Assembly (NCBI GenBank): GCA_905216215.1 | Contig: CAJMSZ010000038.1 | Coordinates: forward strand, 1 to 20,913 | Source of the DNA: an uncultured bacterium | Lineage (GTDB): Bacteria; Bacillota; Clostridia; Lachnospirales; Lachnospiraceae | Reading direction: 5' to 3' | DNA length: 20,913 bases | Part shown: positions 1 to 6,514 of the stretch, one piece after another | Layout: each line of letters begins with the position of its first letter | Numbering within the stretch: position 1 is the stretch's first letter | Notes under the pieces: generated by a model | What the model saw: only the letters and a program-made list of their open reading frames with translations | What the model was told of the DNA's origin: nothing | The model's database searches: none | Translations under genes and position numbers: made by a program

Positions 1-1
1 T

Positions 2-583
2 GAAGTTTATGAAAACTACACGCTTGTTTCAACAAATCATCTTCAAGAATTTATTTCCTTTAATGAGCCGTATATAGAAAGTGTAACAGGACATTATGCA
101 TGTGCAGTTAGTGCATTATTAGCATGTGGTGCATATTATAATGCTGTTGATTATACAGATATTGCAGGTGATTATATGGATATTTGGGATTCAACAGGAA
201 CGACAGTTTCATCGGAGAGTGGAGGAATAACATATGGTTCAACAACTATTGGCAATATTGGACCTGGATTTGTGGACTTTTGTGCTGGAAAGAATGTTTC
301 TGTAACACAAAATACTGACTATAGTCCCAATTATAATTTTTTCACTAATTGCATTGATAGAGGAGATATAGCAGTTGTCCATTGTGGTATAATTAGCAGT
401 GATACTGGAGAACGTGCGGGGCATTCAATGGCAGCAGAGGGATATGCAACTTTGCGAGCATATAATTCTGGAAATACAGTACATACATTGATGGTATTTG
501 ATGGATGGGGGGATACAGTACGTTATTTGAATTTTGATTTTGATAGTTGGACAGACATATCGGGGACTACATTTAATGGATAA
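2..583 (+). CDS. Papain-like (C39/C10-like) cysteine peptidase, C-terminal part
   Basis: The frame is open from the left edge, so the start, any signal peptide and any propeptide lie outside; 193 residues are visible. A probable nucleophile cysteine lies in GHYACAVSALLACG (visible residue 34). A probable catalytic histidine lies in AGHSMAAEGY (about residue 141), followed by FDGWGD and RYLNF near the end. This Cys, His, then Asp/Asn-Trp order is that of papain-fold peptidases such as C39-like and streptopain-like enzymes. The protein is probably exported, but that cannot be seen. The gene is AT-rich compared with the downstream element and overlaps the next gene by 8 bases, so the two are probably translated together. 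Exact family and substrate are not recognised. It could be cargo of the mobile element or an older neighbour of it. Confidence 0.6.
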   Translation, partial: EVYENYTLVSTNHLQEFISFNEPYIESVTGHYACAVSALLACGAYYNAVDYTDIAGDYMDIWDSTGTTVSSESGGITYGSTTIGNIGPGFVDFCAGKNVSVTQNTDYSPNYNFFTNCIDRGDIAVVHCGIISSDTGERAGHSMAAEGYATLRAYNSGNTVHTLMVFDGWGDTVRYLNFDFDSWTDISGTTFNG

Positions 584-944
584 GAAACGATTGATTTTGT
601 TAATCATACTTTTGCTTGCAATAGTATTAATTGTGCTTGGCGTAAAAGGAAATGTTTTTAAGGAGAATCGTCAAAATATGGAGTTGCGTTCTAGTGGAGA
701 TGATAATTCTCATTGGTTTCATTTGAGTGGGGTTGTTGTAGAGAAAACTTTTGATACACTTTTAATAGAACTAAATGAGAAGGAAGAAAGTAGTCTATTT
801 TTTGATACGACAAAAGTTAGTTTAGATTGTACTAAGTGTAAAGGTGATCTAGAACAAGTATCAGAAGGAAATGTTATTAAATTTTATTTTTTTAAGTATA
901 ATATTGATGGTGAAACGGTAAAAATTGAAAGAATAGTAAGATAA
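576..944 (+). CDS. Small membrane-anchored protein of unknown function
   Basis: This is a 122-residue protein starting at ATG 576, inside the last codons of the peptidase gene. An in-frame upstream ATG at 534 is less likely because it lies deep inside that gene. Residues 4-24 are a strongly hydrophobic single segment after MDKKR, so the protein is a type II membrane protein or a signal-anchored one. The rest is soluble, with alternating strand-like stretches (SGVVVEKTFDTLLIEL, VIKFYFF, ETVKIERIVR) and a CxxC in DCTKCKGD, suggesting a small beta-barrel or OB-like domain. No family is recognised. The overlap with the peptidase suggests a functional pair, for example inhibitor, anchor or immunity partner; this is inference only. 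A small hairpin at 959-974 follows the stop. Confidence 0.6.
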   Translation: MDKKRLILLIILLLAIVLIVLGVKGNVFKENRQNMELRSSGDDNSHWFHLSGVVVEKTFDTLLIELNEKEESSLFFDTTKVSLDCTKCKGDLEQVSEGNVIKFYFFKYNIDGETVKIERIVR

Positions 945-989
945 AAGTATAAGTAAGAGTTCTGCTATCAGAACATTATTATTAGTGAG

Positions 990-1035
990 GTAAAGGAACA
1001 AGGCGAAGCCGAGACGCCGTAGGGCAGTCCTTTAC
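990..1035. other. GC-richer stem-loop at the junction between AT-rich genes and the mobile module
   Basis: GTAAAGGA (990-997) pairs with TCCTTTAC (1028-1035), enclosing a GC-rich stretch with GGCG/CGCC pairing. No credible ORF covers it. It marks a sharp change in base composition after 980. It may be a leftover of another gene's end or a recombination scar; nothing decides between these. Confidence 0.35.
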
Positions 1036-1068
1036 GGAACGGACACAGCCAATACCATCATGATACAT

Positions 1069-1107
1069 AAGAGGACTTGAAAGGTCACAAACCTTGCAAG
1101 TCCTCTT
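1069..1107 (-). terminator. Stem-loop terminator candidate behind the XRE regulator
   Basis: AAGAGGACTTG (1069-1079) pairs perfectly with CAAGTCCTCTT (1097-1107), and an inner AAGGT/ACCTT stem continues it. It sits just past the stop of the leftward regulator gene. The U-run is poor on either strand, so efficiency is uncertain. Confidence 0.5.
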
Positions 1108-1114
1108 GTTTATC

Positions 1115-1954
1115 TTATGGGTTACTTCTGTCGGATTGCATTTTCCGATAGACCGCTTCTTTCGTGGCTTCTCGGAAAAAGCTATCCTGTCTGGTATATG
1201 CCAGATGTTCATTCTGGATATAAGCGTCTGATTCGCAATCATATTCGTAAGGGATTACCTGTGCTGTTCCCTGTTTTTCATCAATTCCATAGATAATTAC
1301 TTTGGAATCTCTCAATGCCAGTCCGAGTGTCAGAAAGCCGGAAGTGAAATAATTGTTGTTGTGTGGAGCGGTTATGCTTTTCAGTGCATGAAAGAAGTCT
1401 GCTACTTCCTCAGTCTGTCCATTCTCAAAAGCCGGAATGATATGTAAGGTGTTGTTTGCCTTATCTGCATATGCCCGGCAGACCAGAACGGAAGAATCCG
1501 CTTTTTGTATGATACCGTCAAAATAATCGCCGGAGTATGCAGTTGGCTGATAGAAAATGGCGGTTTCTTTTGTTGTAAGGTTATGATAAGTCAGAAAGCC
1601 GTTTACAAGCCGGACAATTTCGATATCATCCCCGTAGGTAAATCCGTTCTGCTCTAAAAGAGAATAGAAAGTTCTGGTAAATTCTTCCGGCAGTTCAATC
1701 CCCAGTTTTTCTGTGATAAGCATATCTACATATTCTTTAAATGAACCATACAGAAGTTCATTCAGCGTCATATTGCCCAACGTGGCAATCTGCTTCAAGC
1801 GTTTCTCATTGGGAAGATTCACACCCTTTTCCCAACTGTTTACAGAGCCTTTCGGGGCATTATCTATGATTTCCCCAAACTTCTGCATACTGTAACCGTA
1901 TTTCTTGCGTATCTGTAAAATTCGTTTTCCTACTGCTTCTTTATTCACAAACAT
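1115..1954 (-). CDS. XRE-family helix-turn-helix regulator of the mobile element
   Basis: A 279-residue DNA-binding protein. The first 65 residues form a typical XRE helix-turn-helix (GKRILQIRKKYGYSMQKFGE, then SVNSWEKGVNLPNEKRLKQIA). The remaining ~210 residues are a C-terminal region I cannot assign. The chosen ATG (1954) has GAGGTG five bases upstream; a GTG at 1960 is in frame but overlaps that ribosome site. It is transcribed away from the mobilization genes, with a shared control region between (1955-2237), the arrangement of immunity repressors in ICEBs1-like elements. It probably represses the rightward promoter and itself. The C-terminal half is much longer than in small XRE repressors and could sense a signal; this is inference. 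Confidence 0.8.
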   Translation of the reverse strand: MFVNKEAVGKRILQIRKKYGYSMQKFGEIIDNAPKGSVNSWEKGVNLPNEKRLKQIATLGNMTLNELLYGSFKEYVDMLITEKLGIELPEEFTRTFYSLLEQNGFTYGDDIEIVRLVNGFLTYHNLTTKETAIFYQPTAYSGDYFDGIIQKADSSVLVCRAYADKANNTLHIIPAFENGQTEEVADFFHALKSITAPHNNNYFTSGFLTLGLALRDSKVIIYGIDEKQGTAQVIPYEYDCESDAYIQNEHLAYTRQDSFFREATKEAVYRKMQSDRSNP

Positions 1955-1977
1955 ATGCACACCTCGTTTCTGTTTTC

Positions 1978-2006
1978 ATCATAACACAAGATAAGGATAA
2001 ATGTAA
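1978..2006 (-). promoter_or_regulatory. Probable promoter of the XRE regulator
   Basis: On the minus strand an extended -10 (TGT then TATGAT, 1983-1978) lies just before the regulator start, with only a weak -35-like TTACAT 17 bases upstream (2006-2001). The -35 overlaps an operator-like repeat at 2003-2014, which would allow autoregulation. Confidence 0.4.
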
Positions 2007-2148
2007 GGGTAAAATTATAATAAGTTATAAAAAGATATAGTTAAGCGTTTGAAATGCAAAAATAAAAAGTAAGGGAAAAAGTAAAATAATTGTTGACAAG
2101 AAGAAAAAACAGGTCTATGATGAGGTTAAGAGGTAAGGAGAAAAGTAA
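2003..2148. repeat. Three operator-like direct repeats around the divergent promoters
   Basis: GTAAGGGAAAAAGTAA at 2069-2084 recurs as GTAAGGAGAAAAGTAA at 2133-2148 (two mismatches) and more loosely at 2003-2014 (GTAAGGGTAAAA). Starts are 66 and 64 bases apart. One copy sits just upstream of the rightward -35, one just past the expected transcription start, and one over the leftward -35. They are reasonable binding sites for the XRE protein; the binding is inferred. The 1955-2237 gap otherwise holds only the promoters and a minimal ORF. Confidence 0.45.
2093..2121 (+). promoter_or_regulatory. Strong vegetative promoter of the mobilization genes
   Basis: TTGACA (2093-2098) and TATGAT (2116-2121) are separated by 17 bases, near consensus for the housekeeping sigma factor. 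Transcription would start near 2128 and run into the DUF961-like gene, relaxase and xis. Confidence 0.75.
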
Positions 2149-2156
2149 TGAAATAA
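2148..2156 (+). other. Two-codon minimal ORF (Met-Lys-stop) in the leader
   Basis: ATG AAA TAA follows AAGGAG (2135-2140) at a 7-base spacing, only ~20 bases after the predicted transcription start. The ribosome site is as good as those of real genes nearby. It may be a regulatory start-stop element or chance. Confidence 0.3.
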
Positions 2157-2237
2157 ATATAGACGTGGATATGAAAAGGACTTGTCACACTTACCAGACA
2201 CTCATTCACCATGATTTCAAAAAAGGAGAAATGTAGC

Positions 2238-2570
2238 ATGCAGATTACATTGACAAAAGAACAGGTCAGAGAAGCGTTCGGGGAACTCCGTTACATGGGA
2301 GCAGACTACTGCTATAAGTATGATAAGGAAACCCGGAAGAAAACCGAGGAAGTGGAAGCATTGAAACTTCACCTCGGAAGCATGAAACTTGGAAACAGCG
2401 TAGATATCCGTCTGGAAGCAACAGAACTTCCAAAGGTAGAGCCTTACACAGTGGTAGAACTAGAAGAAGCGGTATATGCCCCTTATGTGCAGAGAGGAAA
2501 CTTCCCAGTATTGGTGGACAGAATCTCCTGCAAGGGTATCCGTGTTGTTACCGGAAAAGGAAACGTGTAG
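2238..2570 (+). CDS. Small DUF961/HelP-like protein of the mobile element
   Basis: A 110-residue soluble protein. Start 2238 is chosen because AGGAG lies nine bases upstream; an in-frame ATG at 2211 lacks a site. The C-terminal half (EPYTVVELEEAVYAPYVQ, then RGNFPVLVDRISCKGIRVV) resembles the DUF961 proteins found just before the relaxase in Tn916 (Orf22/23) and ICEBs1 (HelP). Those help the helicase during rolling-circle replication of the element. The assignment rests on size, position and weak sequence resemblance, so it is tentative. It is the first gene after the strong promoter and is separated from the relaxase by 114 structured bases. Confidence 0.55.
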   Translation: MQITLTKEQVREAFGELRYMGADYCYKYDKETRKKTEEVEALKLHLGSMKLGNSVDIRLEATELPKVEPYTVVELEEAVYAPYVQRGNFPVLVDRISCKGIRVVTGKGNV

Positions 2571-2575
2571 AGACT

Positions 2576-2664
2576 GTTCCCGGAAATTCTCTGCGGACTG
2601 CTCCGTACAGCGTGAAAGGAGCAAAGGGAGTAGAGGAAGTTCCGGGAACGTGGCGAAAGCCACG
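2576..2664 (+). other. Highly structured spacer upstream of the relaxase
   Basis: GTTCCCGGAA (2576-2585) pairs perfectly with TTCCGGGAAC (2640-2649). Inside it TGCTCC (2599-2604) pairs with GGAGCA (2618-2623). Directly after comes CGTGGC-GAAA-GCCACG (2649-2664), a hairpin with a GNRA tetraloop. Together they form a compact multi-stem structure between two co-transcribed genes. It could be an RNA controlling relaxase translation, or part of the origin region. Confidence 0.5.
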
Positions 2665-2684
2665 GCATACTACGAAAGGCAGGG

Positions 2685-3821
2685 ATGATGATAACAGAGG
2701 TAATGAAAATTTCAGAACCCCCCTATACTAACAGGGGGGTAACTCGTCAGAAAGAAGATTTGACAGCACTGATTGACTGGTGTCAGATTACTGTCAAAGG
2801 TGTAGACGTGTTCATAATCATAGAAGATATCTTGCGGATTCCACTGAGTTTTATGGAACTGCATGGTAAGGAAAAAGGAATTGCTGGACACGAACTGATA
2901 GCAAGATTTGACAATATCAAGATTCTGAAACCGACAGGAAATGCACAGTATGAGGGATTTCAGATTCTTATGAGTGGTTCGGGGTGCAGGAATTATGAAA
3001 ATTTCCTTATGATGAATAAGGAAACATGGTTTGATTTTCTGGAAAGAGTTTGCAGATACCCGGTGAATTTTCCGAGGATAGACTTGGCAATCGACGATAC
3101 AAAGCCTTATCTGTCTATCCCGGAATTGATTCGTCTGAAAAACGAGGGGCTGATATCTAGTCAGTTGCGTGATACAGCAGAGAATCGTTCTGATAGACTG
3201 AAAGAGGATGAAATAGAAGCGCAGGGAAAAACACTATATCTCGGCAGTAAACACAGTGATTTTCGGATTACATTCTATGAAAAGGGATATGAACAGGCAG
3301 AAAAGTTCGGAAAAGAACTCAACCCGGACTGGAACAGATATGAACTTCGATTCCGGCACAAAAAAGCGGTCAGATTAGTAGAAGAACTTCTGAAAGACAG
3401 GGATGTGGCACGGATTGCGTTGTCTGTATTAAACGAGAAAGTGCGGTTTTTACAGAAGCCGGAAAACAGCACGGTTACAAGAAAACGGCTTTATCCTACT
3501 TATCCCCCGTGGGAAGAACTCATGCAGGATGTAGGGAAGATAAAGTTGACCATGAATCCAGAGAAAAAGACACTGGAACGAACATGGCAGTGGCTGAACG
3601 TAGCAGTTTCGCCCTCTTTAAAGCTAATGGATAAAATCGGAAAACTGGATAACAGAGATTATATCCGCCAGCTAATAGAACGGGGGCAGATGAACGAAGA
3701 ACAACAACGCATATATGAGGACTATAAAAAATCTTTCCTTTTGAGGGAAGAAGAAAGGAGAATCTTTGACAGAACATACACAGAACACGATACAGACAAA
3801 GAAAGCCCTTACAGTGAATGA
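2685..3821 (+). CDS. MOB-T / Rep_trans relaxase-replication initiator (NicK/Orf20-like)
   Basis: A 378-residue protein of the replication initiation factor family (PF02486-like). It nicks oriT, binds covalently to the 5' end and starts rolling-circle replication and transfer of the element. Visible marks are PRIDLAIDD (D133, D137, D138: metal-binding acids), TLYLGSKHSDFRITFYEKG with candidate catalytic tyrosines Y185 and Y198, and NRYELRFRHKKA. Start 2685 (or the adjacent ATG 2688) follows GAAAGGCAGGG; a later ATG at 2703 would shorten it by six residues. The 5' end of the gene contains the oriT-like hairpin (2717-2740), which encodes EPPYTNRGVT, as in ICEBs1 where oriT lies in nicK. Its 3' end overlaps xis by 56 bases. 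Length and order match Tn916 Orf20 and ICEBs1 NicK. Confidence 0.85.
   Translation: MMITEVMKISEPPYTNRGVTRQKEDLTALIDWCQITVKGVDVFIIIEDILRIPLSFMELHGKEKGIAGHELIARFDNIKILKPTGNAQYEGFQILMSGSGCRNYENFLMMNKETWFDFLERVCRYPVNFPRIDLAIDDTKPYLSIPELIRLKNEGLISSQLRDTAENRSDRLKEDEIEAQGKTLYLGSKHSDFRITFYEKGYEQAEKFGKELNPDWNRYELRFRHKKAVRLVEELLKDRDVARIALSVLNEKVRFLQKPENSTVTRKRLYPTYPPWEELMQDVGKIKLTMNPEKKTLERTWQWLNVAVSPSLKLMDKIGKLDNRDYIRQLIERGQMNEEQQRIYEDYKKSFLLREEERRIFDRTYTEHDTDKESPYSE
2717..2740 (+). other. oriT-like inverted repeat (nick region)
   Basis: ACCCCCC (2717-2723) and GGGGGGT (2734-2740) form a perfect 7-bp inverted repeat around TATACTAACA. From memory, ICEBs1 and Tn916 oriT have the same design, with C-run, CTAACA and G-run. 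It sits inside the relaxase reading frame near its start. The exact nick position cannot be read from the sequence alone. Confidence 0.75.
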
Positions 3822-3999
3822 AGCGTCAGAGTATACGGGAATTGGAAGAAATAATCTGCGAAAGCTGATTACATGGCAGAAGATTCCGGTCATAAGGATT
3901 GGAAATAAGATTCTTATACGCTCTGAGGTTTTAGACCAGTTTTTGAAGAAAAACGAAGGGCATAATCTGAAAAATAAATATGAAGTAATTGCAGTATAA
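3766..3999 (+). CDS. xis: Excisionase, MerR-like helix-turn-helix (Tn916 Xis-like)
   Basis: A 77-residue DNA-bending protein that directs the integrase towards excision. LTVNEASEYTGIGRNNLRKL is the winged-helix recognition segment typical of excisionase-family proteins, followed by IPVIRIGNKILIRSEVLDQF. It starts at TTG 3766 with AAAGGAG five bases before; no ATG or GTG gives as good a site. The start lies 56 bases inside the relaxase gene, so translation is probably coupled. It sits directly before the integrase, as in Tn916. The C-terminus (NEGHNLKNKYEVIAV) is longer than in Tn916 Xis. Confidence 0.8.
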   Translation: MTEHTQNTIQTKKALTVNEASEYTGIGRNNLRKLITWQKIPVIRIGNKILIRSEVLDQFLKKNEGHNLKNKYEVIAV

Positions 4000-4041
4000 A
4001 CACAAATAAGCATATAATACTGTCAGACCAGTTCTGATAGT
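3989..4041 (+). promoter_or_regulatory. Possible integrase promoter and leader hairpin
   Basis: TTGCAG (3989-3994) and a perfect TATAAT (4013-4018) are 18 bases apart. The -10 is followed at once by a hairpin, ACTGTCAGA (4019-4027) with TCTGATAGT (4033-4041), that pairs with one G-U. It would allow separate expression of the integrase. Confidence 0.45.
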
Positions 4042-4066
4042 CCTTGCACGGAAAGGAGCGTGCAGA

Positions 4067-5272
4067 TTGGGCAAGGACTTAAAAGGAAATCCATTACCGC
4101 CGGGAATTATGCAGAGAAAAAGCGGAATTTACAGAGGGCGGTTTTATTACAAAGGAGAAACGTATACAAAAGATAATGCGGACTTAAAAAAGTTAGTTCA
4201 AGAAATGGAAGATTTACGCTATGAAGTCAAGCATGGGTTGAAAGGAAAGGGCGATAATATCACTCTGGATACATGGTTTGATATCTGGCTGAATACCCAT
4301 AAGAAGCGGACTATCAAGGAGAGTACACAAGTACGTTATGATGATTTTTACAGACGTTACATAAAGAAGCAGATAGGAAAACAACGTGTGGCAGATTTTA
4401 ATCCGATTATTTTGGAACGTCTGCTTCAGAATATGGCAGATGATGATTACAGCACAAAGACTATACGGGATGTGTATAATATTCTCAATGCTATGTTCAA
4501 ATATGCAGTGCATAACAGGATTCTTACATTCAACCCATGTGCAGGAGTGGAAGTTCCCAAAACAAAGACAAAACAGATACGGGTACTGACTGTGAAAGAA
4601 CAACGGGAAGTATTGGAACACGCAAAGGAGAGAATACACGAGAATCTCATACAGGTAGCACTCGGAACGGGAATGCGTGGCGGAGAATTGCTTGGGCTTA
4701 CATGGGATGATGTAGATTTTCGGAAATGGGAAATTTCTGTAAATAAAACGTTGGTGTATATCAAAGATAAGGAAACAAAGAAGTATGTATTCAAGTACCA
4801 GACACCAAAGACAAAGAACAGTATACGGACGATTCCCATGCAGGACAGTGTGTATAAGGCTTTAAAACGTCAGTGGATTCAGTTGAAAGAAATGCAGTTG
4901 TCAGCTAGTGAATGGCAACCATTAGAGGGATTTGAAAATCTTGTGTTTGTTGGAAAGAACGGAAAACCGATTACAGAACACACCTTTCAAGTGACGTTAG
5001 ACTGGATAGAAAAATCTATCAATAAGGAACGAAAAAAGCAGGCAGAGAAAAACAAGACAGTGTTTATACCGATTCCGCATTTTTATCCACATGCACTTCG
5101 TCATACTTTTGCAACGCGTTGTTTTGAAGCCGGGATTGACGCAAAGGTAGTACAAGGATTCCTCGGACATTATTCCATAGCAATCACACTGGATTTGTAT
5201 ACGCACGTCACAGATGATAAAGCAAAATCGGAAATGGATAAATTACAGAATTTGTATAAGGAAATCATATAA
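4067..5272 (+). CDS. int: Tyrosine recombinase integrase (Tn916 Int family)
   Basis: A 401-residue site-specific recombinase, close to the 405 residues of Tn916 Int. The N-terminus (IYRGRFYYKGETYTKDNADL) is an arm-type DNA-binding domain. Residues ~60-180 are the SAM-like core-binding domain (TLDTWFDIWLNTHKK onward). The C-terminal catalytic domain shows R204 (GTGMRGGELLGL), H342-x-x-R345 (PHALRHTFATR), H368 (GHYSIAITL) and nucleophile Y378 (LYTHV), so it looks intact. It starts at TTG 4067 with GAAAGGAG eight bases upstream. It is the last gene of the element, and the right attachment site should lie between its stop and the terminator at 5380. Confidence 0.92.
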   Translation: MGKDLKGNPLPPGIMQRKSGIYRGRFYYKGETYTKDNADLKKLVQEMEDLRYEVKHGLKGKGDNITLDTWFDIWLNTHKKRTIKESTQVRYDDFYRRYIKKQIGKQRVADFNPIILERLLQNMADDDYSTKTIRDVYNILNAMFKYAVHNRILTFNPCAGVEVPKTKTKQIRVLTVKEQREVLEHAKERIHENLIQVALGTGMRGGELLGLTWDDVDFRKWEISVNKTLVYIKDKETKKYVFKYQTPKTKNSIRTIPMQDSVYKALKRQWIQLKEMQLSASEWQPLEGFENLVFVGKNGKPITEHTFQVTLDWIEKSINKERKKQAEKNKTVFIPIPHFYPHALRHTFATRCFEAGIDAKVVQGFLGHYSIAITLDLYTHVTDDKAKSEMDKLQNLYKEII

Positions 5273-5305
5273 TCAGAACAAGAATAAGAAAGAGAATAGA
5301 AAAGG

Positions 5306-5364
5306 TGCAACATTTCTTTAGAAAATTATTTGACCGAGATTTGACCGAAGCGGATTTTGCAACA
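5306..5364. repeat. Integrase arm-site-like direct repeats; probable right end of the element
   Basis: ATTTGACCGAG (5328-5338) and ATTTGACCGAA (5339-5349) are tandem 11-base repeats directly behind the integrase gene. TGCAACA occurs on both sides (5306-5312 and 5358-5364). Tandem repeats here are expected for integrase arm binding. The core crossover site cannot be fixed because the left end is not in the window. No tRNA was seen here. Confidence 0.5.
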
Positions 5365-5379
5365 AGTACAGAACAGCGA

Positions 5380-5409
5380 AAACCCACTGGCTGAGGGACC
5401 AGTGGGTTT
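5380..5409 (+). terminator. Stem-loop terminator before the first structured repeat
   Basis: AAACCCACTGG (5380-5390) pairs perfectly with CCAGTGGGTTT (5399-5409), followed by CGTGTTTGTTT. It may end transcription from int or from the chromosomal gene at this locus. The 5273-5633 gap holds this, the arm-like repeats and the structured repeat. Confidence 0.65.
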
Positions 5410-5417
5410 CGTGTTTG

Positions 5418-5602
5418 TTTATGTTATCTAAAGGAATGAGAGTAAAGCTGCAATCGGGGTATCCCCGATTGCATTACTTTATGAGGGGAGATAGTTGCTT
5501 ATCAACTATCTTGCTGTTATTATATCTATAAAATGTGTCCAAAATATGTTGAAACAATAAAAGAAAAGGAAAAAATCTAAAGAAGATATTAAGAAAATAT
5601 CT
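5418..5602 (+). repeat. Structured intergenic repeat, copy 1
   Basis: This ~185-base element upstream of nfo matches 6551-6733 almost throughout. Its parts are TTTATGTTATCTAAA and GGAATGAGAGTAAAG; an 11-bp hairpin (5449-5459 with 5463-5473); TATGAGGGG; a 9-bp hairpin (5489-5497 with 5503-5511); TATATCTATAAAATGTGTC; and a weak 7-bp hairpin (5584-5590 with 5596-5602). Both main stems differ in sequence from copy 2 yet still pair. A frame of 36 codons is open from ATG 5421 to TAA 5531, but it has no ribosome site. It could be a leader or non-coding RNA, or a small mobile repeat. No named family is recognised. Confidence 0.7.
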
Positions 5603-5633
5603 CGAAAACATAAAGAAACAGGAGAAGATGAAA

Positions 5634-6485
5634 ATGTTAGTTATGGGAGCCCATATGTCCATTGCGGGTGGATTAAATAAAACAGCGCAGAATGTTGTGA
5701 AGATGAATGCCAACACCATGCAGATTTTCAGCAGAAATCCAAGAGGTTCTAATTTCAAAAATCCATCCGAAAAAGAAATCGAAGAATTTCAGAAAATTCG
5801 AAAAGAATATCATTTTGGCCCAATACTTGCACATGCACCATATACTATGAATCTGGCAAGTGCAAAGCCGGAGGTTTATGAGTTCGCCTGTGATGTAATC
5901 CGGGAAGATATTCAGCGAATGGATAACCTTGGAATTGAGAATCTTGTCTTTCACCCAGGAAGTCATACAGGGATAGGAGTGGAGGCTGGAATAGAAAATA
6001 TTATCAGAGGACTGAACCAAGCGATAACAGAGAATCAGAACATTATGGTTTTGCTGGAAACCATGAGTGGAAAAGGCACAGAAATCGGTGCCAGCTTTGA
6101 TGAACTGAAAGCAATCCGGGATGGAGTTGTTCATCCGGAGAAAGTAGGAGTGTGTCTTGATACCTGTCATGTGTTTGCGGCAGGGTATGATATTGGAAAT
6201 CATCTGGAAGAAGTTCTGGATGAGCTGGACGAAAAGATTGGTCTATCCTGTTTGAGAGCCATTCATCTGAATGACAGCATGATGCCGTTTGCTTCCAGAA
6301 AAGACCGCCATGCTACGATTGGAAGCGGAGAAATCGGACTGGAAACATTGATGAATGTCATCACAAATCCGAGACTTACCGGAATACCACTCTATCTGGA
6401 AACTCCATTGGATGATGCCGGACACCAACAAGAAATACAAATGGTGAGAGAATGTCTGGAAATTCGGGGATATGATTGGACATAA
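5634..6485 (+). CDS. nfo: Endonuclease IV (AP endonuclease, Nfo)
   Basis: A 283-residue (alpha/beta)8-barrel enzyme that cuts DNA 5' of abasic sites in base excision repair. All nine expected zinc ligands of the E. coli enzyme have counterparts: H67 (LAHAPY), H107 (FHPGS), E142 (LLETM), D176 and H179 (CLDTCH), H211 (HLNDS), D224 and H226 (DRH), E256 (LETP). ATG 5634 is preferred: AGGAG lies nine bases upstream and MLVMGAH then matches E. coli MKYIGAH in length. ATG 5628 would add two residues. It stands alone, between two copies of a structured repeat and ahead of its own terminator. The mobile element inserted directly upstream of this locus. Confidence 0.95.
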   Translation: MLVMGAHMSIAGGLNKTAQNVVKMNANTMQIFSRNPRGSNFKNPSEKEIEEFQKIRKEYHFGPILAHAPYTMNLASAKPEVYEFACDVIREDIQRMDNLGIENLVFHPGSHTGIGVEAGIENIIRGLNQAITENQNIMVLLETMSGKGTEIGASFDELKAIRDGVVHPEKVGVCLDTCHVFAAGYDIGNHLEEVLDELDEKIGLSCLRAIHLNDSMMPFASRKDRHATIGSGEIGLETLMNVITNPRLTGIPLYLETPLDDAGHQQEIQMVRECLEIRGYDWT

Positions 6486-6514
6486 GAACGAATCGTACAA
6501 AAATCTGCACAACG

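Noticed and set aside
2476..2688. Open frame of 70 codons rich in Arg/Ser/Cys
   Set aside because: It overlaps the end of the DUF961-like gene and runs through the paired spacer; there is no ribosome site and its composition looks like shadow translation.
3672..4013. 113-codon minus-strand frame across the relaxase-xis junction
   Set aside because: Phe-rich shadow of two real overlapping genes, with no start context.
5273..5380. tRNA 3' end as integration target
   Set aside because: No T-loop, acceptor stem or CCA-like end was found behind the integrase; the target looks intergenic or a gene end, and the core site stays unknown.
5673..6203. 176-codon minus-strand frame inside nfo
   Set aside because: It is antisense to a gene with all catalytic residues intact and has no family features.
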